The translations under genes were made by a program, and so were the position numbers. A DNA stretch of 33,809 bases from JBKJUK01 sp046590705 (GTDB lineage: Bacteria; Acidobacteriota; Thermoanaerobaculia; Gp7-AA8): NCBI GenBank assembly GCA_046590705.1, contig JBKJUK010000048.1, positions 1 through 33,809 on the forward strand, written 5' to 3'. The notes under the pieces were generated by a model. It was not told the DNA's origin and made no database searches. It worked only from the letters and a program-made list of their open reading frames with translations. Numbering within the stretch: the stretch's first letter is position 1; every line of letters begins with the position of its first letter. Shown in pieces: positions 16,184 to 23,168 of this stretch.

Positions 16184-16268
16184 ATCGCTGGTCTCGCAAG
16201 GTTCGACTCGTCAAGCCGCATAGAAACAATGATTCATACAACCGGCGGACCGTGGCCCGCGTCCAACG

Positions 16269-16472
16269 GTGCATCGAGTATCGAAACGTCCTGAAGGCGA
16301 AGATTCGCTTCGCGATGCGGCAGCAATGCAGCGCACCATGAATCGCTTACGGGGGACCGGTCTGATTCCCCGCGGTGTGTACCGGTTCGTGCATCATGAA
16401 GAGGCAGACGAGTGGATGACCCGAACGATCGCGGATACTCACGCGCACCTGAGCTCGAAGACCTCCTCGTAA
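16269..16472 (+). CDS. Small hypothetical protein beside a nucleotidyltransferase module
   Basis: A 67-residue ORF with a GTG start encodes a helical N-terminus (SLRDAAAMQRTMNRLRGTG), then LIPRGVYRFVHHEEADEWMT and a Ser/His-rich end. The GLIPRGVYRF...EEADEWM pattern is one I recall from small uncharacterised ORFs found next to minimal nucleotidyltransferase genes, but I cannot verify this here. It ends 9 nt before the convergent nucleotidyltransferase stop. No Shine-Dalgarno was seen, and internal ATGs could be the true start. Coding status is likely but not certain, and the function is unknown. Confidence 0.5.
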   Translation: MHRVSKRPEGEDSLRDAAAMQRTMNRLRGTGLIPRGVYRFVHHEEADEWMTRTIADTHAHLSSKTSS

Positions 16473-16481
16473 GACCGGGCC

Positions 16482-16931
16482 TCACTCGCCGGAAAGCGTC
16501 TGGACGTCAAGAAGATCCTGTGGCCGGCCCGAGGCTTTTTTGTTGGTAAGCAACGCTTCCCGCCCGATGTAGAAAACGTCGGCGCTCCCATACCTCGCCG
16601 CCACGCGTGACGACCATGCCGCCTCGAATCCGATGCCGTCAATGCTCGTGAGAAGATCGATACGAGTCGGCGGAACGCCGAGCTGGATGATCTGCCCGGC
16701 GTGCGCGAAGTCAGCAGCGGTGAGTCCGACAGAGCCGAAGCCGAACTCGTCGAGCGCGGCAACGATACGAAGACCATTTTCAACCGACGCCTCTACGAAG
16801 ACGTCGATGTCCTTCGTATATCGAGGCTTGGCGAAGAACGCCACCGCGTACGCGCCGACGATCAGGAACTTGACGTCAAGGCGAGCGAACGATGCGAACA
16901 GTTCTTCGAAGTCCTTCGATGTGTTCGGCAT
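16482..16931 (-). CDS. Minimal nucleotidyltransferase (DUF6036/MNT-like), probable toxin-antitoxin type partner
   Basis: The 149-residue protein has a small polymerase-beta-type nucleotidyltransferase core: LIVGAYAVAFFAKPRYTKDI with catalytic D41 and D43 (DIDVF) and a third carboxylate at D92 (RIDLL). The usual GS before the helix is GA here. KASGRPQDLLDVQ near the end is typical of the DUF6036 type. Minimal nucleotidyltransferases pair with small helical partners in toxin-antitoxin or defence modules and can transfer nucleotides to protein or RNA. The ATG at 16931 has a TGAGGA site about 9 nt upstream; two earlier in-frame ATGs (16946, 16979) are possible. It overlaps the upstream small gene by 56 nt, pointing to a joint transcript. 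Confidence 0.8.
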   Translation of the reverse strand: MPNTSKDFEELFASFARLDVKFLIVGAYAVAFFAKPRYTKDIDVFVEASVENGLRIVAALDEFGFGSVGLTAADFAHAGQIIQLGVPPTRIDLLTSIDGIGFEAAWSSRVAARYGSADVFYIGREALLTNKKASGRPQDLLDVQTLSGE

Positions 16932-17151
16932 GGTGATGTTCCTCATTCCATTGTCGTCGCAGGTCGTCAAGTGCGGCAACGCGCTGCTCGCCGCTCATCG
17001 AGCGCCAGAATTCCCGGTCGGCTCGCTCCTCTTCCGCGAACGAGGTGAGCCGCCGCAGCCAGACGTTTTCCACTGTCTCATTGTACAGCGCGAGATGCAG
17101 CCGCTGCTCCCTCTCCCTCGGAGAGGGAAGCTCCCATTCCGGTAAACTCAT
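16876..17151 (-). CDS. Small charged partner protein of the nucleotidyltransferase
   Basis: About 91 residues from ATG 17151, highly charged and helical: NVWLRRLTSFAEEERADREF, then WRSMSGEQRVAALDDLRRQW and a basic end GLRRTVRIVRSP. Proteins of this shape (xFWRxMSGEQRxxxLxxLR) commonly precede DUF6036-type nucleotidyltransferases, which fits the 56-nt overlap with the downstream gene. I infer a partner or antitoxin-like role. The N-terminus is uncertain: no Shine-Dalgarno precedes the ATG. Residues 7-12 (PSPRER) are encoded by a CCTCTCCGAGGGAGAGG palindrome that resembles an intergenic repeat, so an internal GTG at about residue 27 may be the true start. Confidence 0.65.
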   Translation of the reverse strand: MSLPEWELPSPREREQRLHLALYNETVENVWLRRLTSFAEEERADREFWRSMSGEQRVAALDDLRRQWNEEHHHAEHIEGLRRTVRIVRSP

Positions 17152-17224
17152 GGACGTCGAAGCGAAGAAAATCGCTGGCGAACCGAGACTCTTATCCGTT
17201 CCATGAAAAGTCTCCCTCAACAAA

Positions 17225-18856
17225 TCACTCGGACAGACCTGCTGCCGCGCGCTGCGGTGTAATGAGTGTGACGCGCTGCGTGGTGTTGTTGGTGACGCTG
17301 AGAAAAGCCCAGAAACGAAGGCCGCTGGTCACCGGTTCGATCTCTACGCGGCCTGTTCGATAGTCGGACAGCCGCGGAATCTTCGAGCCGAGATCGTACT
17401 GCACGAACCCGGGTAGAGCCGGCAGCCCGAGGTTCTGTGTGGGCTCGAGTCTCTCGAAGGTGCTGAGCGTGACGACTTCATCGAGAAGCAAGTCCTTCAC
17501 AGGACTGAGACCATAAACTCTAACCCTGACTCGCGACGAGCCACTCGCGTCGGGATCATAGATGCGGAGCGTCTGACGAAAGCGTGTGTTGAATGGGACG
17601 TCGAGCAGGTGAATCCTGGTCGCGAATAGATCGGAGTCCCTCACCACCGGCAACTCCGTTCCGAAATCTTCGGCATCTCGTGACAAGTCGCGAACGCGCA
17701 GAGCGAAACTCACCTCGGCGGCGCGTGCGGCATCGAAGCGGAGCAGTAATCCTGGATTTGGCCCGCCGCTCCTCAGGGAGGGCTGCCATGTCTCGCGTAG
17801 CGGCGCGAACTCGCCCGTCAATGAAGGAATCAGACAGGTTATCCGGCACGGAAAGGACAGAGGAAAGAAGAACGTGCGCACATCGCCGTCGACGAACAGC
17901 GAGAAGTCCGTGCGCCATTGCGAGCCGAGCGCCCCTGGTGTAGAGGAAGTTACGATCGGCAACAGAACCCGTGTCAGCACCGCAGGGATGCCGACTGCTA
18001 CCAGACGCACAACGGAATTGTCCGCGCCGTCAGGGTCGTAGAGTCGATCGGCCGTGACGCTGGCCCGCCTCTCGATCTGCGTCGGTGTTGCGAATGCCGA
18101 GATGACGTTTCGAAATGTGGTGCTCTCGCCCGGCAACAGTGCACTTGCACGGCAAACCAGAAGAGAAGAGAAAGAGAGGGCGATGCAGCGGGGGTCGAGT
18201 TGCGTCTGCGCGCCGATGCGCCCCTCCAGGACGATTACATCGCGCGCCGTGGCCGGACCGGCGTTGGTCACTGTGATTTGCGCCTCGACGGGTGTCCCGT
18301 TGGGAATCGGCGACGGCGACTCCGAGAGTCTGAGTTTCAGGTCGGCCTCATCCTGTGGGCGAACGAGGATGAGGTTCAACGACGAGATAGGGTCGGACGG
18401 AGGAGGTGGTGTTGAAACCGGTGGCGGAAGCGGTGGTGGTGGAGGACCGTTGAAGCTGTAGCTCGACACACTAGACATCACCGACGCTGTTGCCGCGCTA
18501 TTGCTGACGCGGAGGTCAAGCCGGAACGTCCCCGACTGACCCGGTGCGATGCTGCTTATTCCGCAACGGATCATGTCGCTGAACTGTGGTCCGCATGTCG
18601 GCGTCGACGTCGCTGTGATCAACCCGTTTTCAACCCTCACGTTCACCTGAACGTTCGTAATCACCTGCTGCAGCTGATTGTTTACGGTGACTGTCACCTG
18701 CACAGTTTCGCCATTCACCGGCCGCGAGTTGGAGACCTCACTCGAAATTCGTACGGCTTGCGACTGGGCCTGAAGCGGTATCGCAAAGAAAAGTAGCGCT
18801 ACAGTTGCCAGGATCAGGTTCGACTCACGAGTTGCTGCAGATCTGATGAATTTCAT
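17225..18856 (-). CDS. Secreted DUF11-type repeat protein (paralogue of 21567-23084)
   Basis: This is a 543-residue exported protein with a signal peptide ending around AQSQA (residue 31-34). Two Ig-like DUF11 domains follow (about 35-125 and 165-285), with the typical NxGPATARDV and GESTTFRNV phrases. A proline-rich linker (about 135-155, PPPPPLPPP) separates them. The last 240 residues form a distinct domain with GALGSQWRTDFSLF, a CRITC cysteine pair, FGTELPVVRDSD, RIYDPDASGSSRVRVRVYG and GLRFWAFLSVTNNTTQRVTL. That domain is shared almost segment by segment with the protein at 21567-23084. A GAGGAG site 5-6 nt before the ATG supports the start. It is the second gene of an operon with the large repeat protein upstream (134-bp gap). 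A cell-surface or extracellular role is likely; the ligand is unknown. Confidence 0.82.
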   Translation of the reverse strand: MKFIRSAATRESNLILATVALLFFAIPLQAQSQAVRISSEVSNSRPVNGETVQVTVTVNNQLQQVITNVQVNVRVENGLITATSTPTCGPQFSDMIRCGISSIAPGQSGTFRLDLRVSNSAATASVMSSVSSYSFNGPPPPPLPPPVSTPPPPSDPISSLNLILVRPQDEADLKLRLSESPSPIPNGTPVEAQITVTNAGPATARDVIVLEGRIGAQTQLDPRCIALSFSSLLVCRASALLPGESTTFRNVISAFATPTQIERRASVTADRLYDPDGADNSVVRLVAVGIPAVLTRVLLPIVTSSTPGALGSQWRTDFSLFVDGDVRTFFFPLSFPCRITCLIPSLTGEFAPLRETWQPSLRSGGPNPGLLLRFDAARAAEVSFALRVRDLSRDAEDFGTELPVVRDSDLFATRIHLLDVPFNTRFRQTLRIYDPDASGSSRVRVRVYGLSPVKDLLLDEVVTLSTFERLEPTQNLGLPALPGFVQYDLGSKIPRLSDYRTGRVEIEPVTSGLRFWAFLSVTNNTTQRVTLITPQRAAAGLSE

Positions 18857-18990
18857 TCACTACTCCTCTGTGTGGCGCAGCGATCAACTGGCAAGACTGC
18901 AGAGCACGATCATTGCGTCCGCCGAACAAGCGCGGCCCTTCCGCTTTCCCGGAAGGAGTGCGTGCGAATGCAGACGACTCCGGTCCGCGC

Positions 18991-21210
18991 TCATCGTCGG
19001 CCTGCCTTACCGCGACGGCGTGGCGACTGCTGACTGAATAGGCGACTCCAGACGCGCGGAACTCCGCCATGAATCTCGCGCGCGGCGACTCGCTCGTACA
19101 GCAGCAGGAGCTGCGTGCCTCGCGCGGCCGCAGCCAGCGAGGTGACCACCGGATGGTCGTGCGGAATGTCCTCTGTCACCAGACTACGCGCGCGAGTCAG
19201 AGATGCCTCTGCTAATGAGCGCGACTGAGGAAGAAGGAGCCCTGCCCATTCCTGCGCCGCTCCATAGAACCCGCCATGCATGAAGAGCACGAGTGCTCCG
19301 GATGGGGTCGAAATCACTTTCCCGACAAGTCCTTCCTGCGGATCATGCGGCACAACGACAGTTCGAGGTTCAATGATCGAACCGGCGGATGAGATTCGCA
19401 CCGCTTTGACGCCGCCGCCGTTCCATATGACGACGTAACTGCTGCCGTCCCACGCGACCGACGGCAAGTTTCCGTGCGCGTCGTCCTCTAACACGAGCGG
19501 CAAGGTATCTAATGCGGTACCCCCGGATGACAGCCGCGCCGCACGCAGTTTGAACGGCGGGAAGGCGCAGAGTATCTGACACGTGCGAACGCCTTCCGAC
19601 CAGACAGCGAGAAAGCCCGCTCCGTCTGAGCCAAGAGCAAGGTCATAGCTGTCGCGCGCTACGGTGAGGACCTTCGCTTCAGGAAGCGGTCCTGCCGAGG
19701 GAATGCGCCGAAGTATGATCTCGCCGGATGTCGGAGTCGCGTACGGTACGATGCCGCCGAGCAGTACCTCTGTCGCGCTCGAAGCCATAGCAAATTCCGA
19801 GGCAGCCATCCGCATCTCGAGTGGTGCTGTGTCGATCGCGAGACCACTCAGTGAAAATCGGTGCACCAGGAAACGACCTCCGCCAAGGTGGCGTGCGACG
19901 ACGATCCGGTCGGCCGTCACCGCGATGTCAAAGCCAGCCGTCGCGGCTCCCGGGACCGCCCGGCCCAGGTCGAGCGGTGTTCCGACCGGCGCGCCCTGCG
20001 CGTCGAGCAAAGTGAAGCGGACGTTTAGAGGGCTCTCCGCAGTAGCCTCCTGCCAGACTGCGGCGAAACCTGACGGTGTCGCAGCGACTCGCGGATGAGA
20101 TTGCGGTTCCCTCGTGTATGTCAGCAAATACTTGCGAGGTGTCGTCTCGTCACCTGCGCCGAAGGTGTGCGCGTAAACGTCGCTCCCGGTGTTGCTGCTC
20201 AAGAGAGTCGCAGAGAAGACCACCGTCCGCTCACCGGAACTTACAGCGAGTGATACTCCGGTAGCGAACCCTGCGTACTGCGACGTGACAATGTCCCGAA
20301 GCAACACGCCAGCTTCACTCAACTCCGCGAAGTGAACTTCCCTTGTCCTGAGCGGCACCCCTGTCTCCCATGTCGCAAAGTAGCCGCCTTCTTCATACAC
20401 GAGCGTCGGCTTGGAGGGCCCGCCCTCGCCCCCCTGGACGGCGGAAGAAATCATCTTCGACGCACCTGCGGGTCGGCCATCTATCGCCAACGAAAAGGCG
20501 TGGACTGACTGCTCGAACGACTTCCGCTGCAGCAGCAGATAGCCGGAGGGAGAGCCTTCCAGCTCGAATTCATGCAACAGTACCTCGGGAAGATCGACTA
20601 ACACCGAGGACTGCACGACACCGGAGAAAGTGATCCTGACAGCGACCGTGACGTGACCGATGCTGGTGCTGCGATTTTGCGTGCGCAACAGGAGAAACTC
20701 GTTGTCACGACTTCCTGCAATGAAGCCGTTGTCGTGGTGACCTGCGGCAGGAGATGGGAGTGGAACTTCAACCGCGACCGGCGACCCCGCGCCATCGAAG
20801 ATCGAGATGAAACTCTGGAGAGGCGTCCGGCGGGCGAACAACAACCTCGTGGCACTTCCGGCGCCGCCGACGTCGAGAAGTTCGTACGCGCTGTCGATCT
20901 CGGGAGTGCTGCGGCGCGTAACGACTCCTGCCTCACTCACGAAAGTGAACCGCGTTCGTTTCTGATTGTCTTCCGATACCACGAGGAACTCTCGGCCGTT
21001 CCAGACAACGGCCGAGAGCCGAGCTCCACTCTCGATGTGAATGCCGAGCGGGTCGAGCACCTCGCGATCCTTCATCCTGGTGGCGTAGACGGCGCCGCGA
21101 TTACCCTCCCGCATGTCGCGCCAGACCGCGAGGATCGTCTGAGATCCGTACGCGACCTGTGGGGCACTCTGATCAGCAGCAGCGTGGCGTACTGCCGCCG
21201 GCGCGGACAC
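18991..21210 (-). CDS. Large secreted repeat protein (propeller-like), N-terminus interrupted by a frameshift
   Basis: The open frame gives 739 residues with recurring FLVVxW/FAAVW strand motifs (TILAVWRD, YFATWETG, GFAAVWQEA, GFLAVWSEG, SYVVIWNGG) about every 50-60 residues, as in propeller-like surface proteins. A C-x-x-x-C pair (CQILC) and a very basic tail (RRRGKAGRR) also appear in the relative at 23169-25349. The listed GTG start at 21210 has no signal peptide. A perfect one exists 124 bp upstream in another frame (ATG 21332-21334, with a GGAGGT site), so the true gene is probably 18991-21334. Removing one base from the GGGG run at 21269-21272 joins the two frames. Function unknown; exported if the join is correct. 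Confidence 0.8.
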   Translation of the reverse strand: MSAPAAVRHAAADQSAPQVAYGSQTILAVWRDMREGNRGAVYATRMKDREVLDPLGIHIESGARLSAVVWNGREFLVVSEDNQKRTRFTFVSEAGVVTRRSTPEIDSAYELLDVGGAGSATRLLFARRTPLQSFISIFDGAGSPVAVEVPLPSPAAGHHDNGFIAGSRDNEFLLLRTQNRSTSIGHVTVAVRITFSGVVQSSVLVDLPEVLLHEFELEGSPSGYLLLQRKSFEQSVHAFSLAIDGRPAGASKMISSAVQGGEGGPSKPTLVYEEGGYFATWETGVPLRTREVHFAELSEAGVLLRDIVTSQYAGFATGVSLAVSSGERTVVFSATLLSSNTGSDVYAHTFGAGDETTPRKYLLTYTREPQSHPRVAATPSGFAAVWQEATAESPLNVRFTLLDAQGAPVGTPLDLGRAVPGAATAGFDIAVTADRIVVARHLGGGRFLVHRFSLSGLAIDTAPLEMRMAASEFAMASSATEVLLGGIVPYATPTSGEIILRRIPSAGPLPEAKVLTVARDSYDLALGSDGAGFLAVWSEGVRTCQILCAFPPFKLRAARLSSGGTALDTLPLVLEDDAHGNLPSVAWDGSSYVVIWNGGGVKAVRISSAGSIIEPRTVVVPHDPQEGLVGKVISTPSGALVLFMHGGFYGAAQEWAGLLLPQSRSLAEASLTRARSLVTEDIPHDHPVVTSLAAAARGTQLLLLYERVAAREIHGGVPRVWSRLFSQQSPRRRGKAGRR

Positions 21211-21334
21211 CGCCTGCTCGCCGGTCGCCGGTCTCCATGGAAATGCGCCTTGCGCGCTGGTCTCCCGCGGGGCCGGCAGCGAAGGCCTGCCCGGCGGTGG
21301 CGAAGGCGAACAGCAACAAAAATAGCGTGCGCAT
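21173..21334 (-). other. Out-of-frame signal-peptide start of the large repeat gene
   Basis: From ATG 21334 the frame encodes MRTLFLLLFAFATAGQAFAA, an excellent signal peptide, and stops after 53 residues. GGAGGT lies 7 nt before the ATG. Deleting one C of CCCC (minus strand; GGGG at 21269-21272) gives ...FAAGPRETSAQGAFPWRP, which runs directly into the 739-residue frame. This is either a sequencing or assembly error or a genuine inactivating frameshift. Confidence 0.75.
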
Positions 21335-21381
21335 CTACGGCACCTCCGGCCGTCGTTTACGACGTTGGTCTAATGATAACT

Positions 21382-21400
21382 TTATGGCATTGTGCCATAA
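21382..21400. promoter_or_regulatory. Palindrome TTATGGCA-TTG-TGCCATAA in a divergent promoter region
   Basis: This is a perfect 8-bp inverted repeat with a 3-nt centre, in an AT-richer patch of the 232-bp gap between the start codons of the two divergent operons (21334 on -, 21567 on +). It is 48 nt from the minus-strand start and 166 nt from the plus-strand start. An operator for a dimeric regulator is plausible. No other structure was recognised in the gap. Confidence 0.4.
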
Positions 21401-21566
21401 TTCACTCCTCTGAGCGGCTTCAGAATTGGTGACCTCGGTAAATTGCCCCAACAGCAGCAGTGCGGAGATCTATGGCCATGACACGAACACGCTGTGTCTC
21501 CTTTCCCTGCAATAGCGTTCTTCATCTCAACTCCCAACGCGCGGCGGCACTAAAGGCGAGGCGAGG

Positions 21567-23084
21567 ATGATGCGACAGGCAGCGGTGTTGTTTCTGGCAC
21601 TCTCGCGATTCGCTCTTGCGCAGACGGAGGTTCCGGATCTCGGTGTCACTGCGCGGATGCCGGCCTCAGTTCGTGCCGGTGAAACGTTTGAAGTACAGGC
21701 CATCGTGACAAATGCATCCAGCGTGTCTGCGCGAGGCGTGGCCCTGTGGATCCGCGTTCCGGGCGGTGGAGCGCGTCCCTCTTTGATCCCACTTTCAATC
21801 CTCTCCGGAAACGTTGCGGATTCGTGCGGAGTCGAACGTGACTACGCAGGGTGTTCGATGACTCTTGCAGCCAACGAGACGCGGATCGTCCGGCTGCAGC
21901 TGCTTGCTCGCGCACCCGGTTCGCACGAAGTGATCCTCACCGTGCGCGGTGAAGCGCGTGAGCCGAATGAATCAAACAACGAGGCCAGAGCTCGTGTTGA
22001 GACAGTAGAGCCAGGCAGTGTTGCTGATCTGCATCTGACATCGACCTTGCCGGCGCGAGTTCCCATGTCCGAGGTTGTTCAGCATGAGTTGGTGGTGGAG
22101 AACCGCGGTCCTGTTTCGACCGAGGAGACCATCGTTCGAGTCTGGAAGCACGACATGCGCGCGACTCTTGTGTCCGTACCGACCGGCTGTTCGGTCAGCG
22201 CGAATGTCCTGATCTGTAGAGTGGGAGCGATGCGGCGCGGGGAGCAGCGCACGCTGCGACTGGAGTATCGACCGCCCGGTGCAACCATCATCGGGACTGA
22301 GTCCGAAGCGTTGCCAGTGGGTGCCTACGATGCAACGCATGCCTACGTTGCGAACGAGGCCCGTGGCGGAGTGGTTGCCGACTACGAGTCCTTACTGATC
22401 CCGGTCGGAAATACAGGAAGCGGCGCGCTCGGCTCGCTGTGGGCGACGGAGCTGTTCTACGCGTTTGACGGTCCTGGACATCCGGTAACCATTCCCCTCC
22501 TTCATCAGTGCCGAGTCACCTGCTCGCCGATTCCTGACCCGGTGAACGGTGTCCAGAACTATTCGTTGCTCAACAACCCTGCCGGGTCGCTCGTGCACGT
22601 CGCGCGAGGTGACGTGGAGCGGATGCATTTCAACCTGCGCTTCTTCGATCGTTCGCGTAGTGAACAGAACTTCGGCACGACGGTTCCTGTGGTGCGGGAA
22701 AAGGACTTCGAGCGTGACCGAGTTGCACTTGTCGGTGTTCCGCTCGATCCACGATTTCGAGTCTCGCTGCGTGTATTCGATCCGGATGCTCGTGACTCCG
22801 CATCGGTGCGTGTTCGTGTCTACGCGCTCGGTGCGCGCGAACCGCTGGCCGAACGCATCCTGCCGCTTACTGTGTCTGCCGGAAAGTCAGAATTGGGTCT
22901 ACCGCTGGTACCGGGTTACGCCATGATCGACGACCTGCAGCGAAGGATTCCGGAGCTTGCGGCGACGAGATCCGATCGAATTACCATCGAGATCATCCCG
23001 CTCACGACCGGACTGCGGTTCTGGGCCCTGGCCGCAGTGACGAACAACGAAACGCAGCATGTAACGATCGTGACGCCAAGATGA
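21567..23084 (+). CDS. Secreted DUF11-type repeat protein (paralogue of 17225-18856)
   Basis: This 505-residue exported protein has a short signal peptide (MMRQAAVLFLALSRFALAQ). Two Ig-like domains (about 22-150 and 155-255) include a CARDB/DUF11-like phrase EPNESNNEARARVE and Cys pairs. The C-terminal domain has GSGALGSLWATELFYAF, CRVTC, FGTTVPVVREKD, RVFDPDARDSASVRVRVYAL and GLRFWALAAVTNNETQHVTI, matching the other DUF11 protein. A purine-rich AAAGGCGAGGCGAGG runs into the ATG; initiation at the second ATG (21570) is equally possible. It leads an operon with the repeat protein at 23169. Compared with its paralogue it lacks the long proline linker. Extracellular or cell-surface role inferred. 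Confidence 0.82.
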   Translation: MMRQAAVLFLALSRFALAQTEVPDLGVTARMPASVRAGETFEVQAIVTNASSVSARGVALWIRVPGGGARPSLIPLSILSGNVADSCGVERDYAGCSMTLAANETRIVRLQLLARAPGSHEVILTVRGEAREPNESNNEARARVETVEPGSVADLHLTSTLPARVPMSEVVQHELVVENRGPVSTEETIVRVWKHDMRATLVSVPTGCSVSANVLICRVGAMRRGEQRTLRLEYRPPGATIIGTESEALPVGAYDATHAYVANEARGGVVADYESLLIPVGNTGSGALGSLWATELFYAFDGPGHPVTIPLLHQCRVTCSPIPDPVNGVQNYSLLNNPAGSLVHVARGDVERMHFNLRFFDRSRSEQNFGTTVPVVREKDFERDRVALVGVPLDPRFRVSLRVFDPDARDSASVRVRVYALGAREPLAERILPLTVSAGKSELGLPLVPGYAMIDDLQRRIPELAATRSDRITIEIIPLTTGLRFWALAAVTNNETQHVTIVTPR

Positions 23085-23168
23085 GCCGAACGTTGAAAAC
23101 CGGGAACAGGTCGCAGCCCCCTTTAACTTCAGCGGGATGATAGAGATCCGGGAAGACTGGAGAAGATA

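Noticed and set aside
17107..17131. CCCTCTCC/GGAGAGGG palindrome as a terminator
   Set aside because: It lies inside or at the start of the small charged ORF and has no T-run; it looks like a repeat fragment instead.
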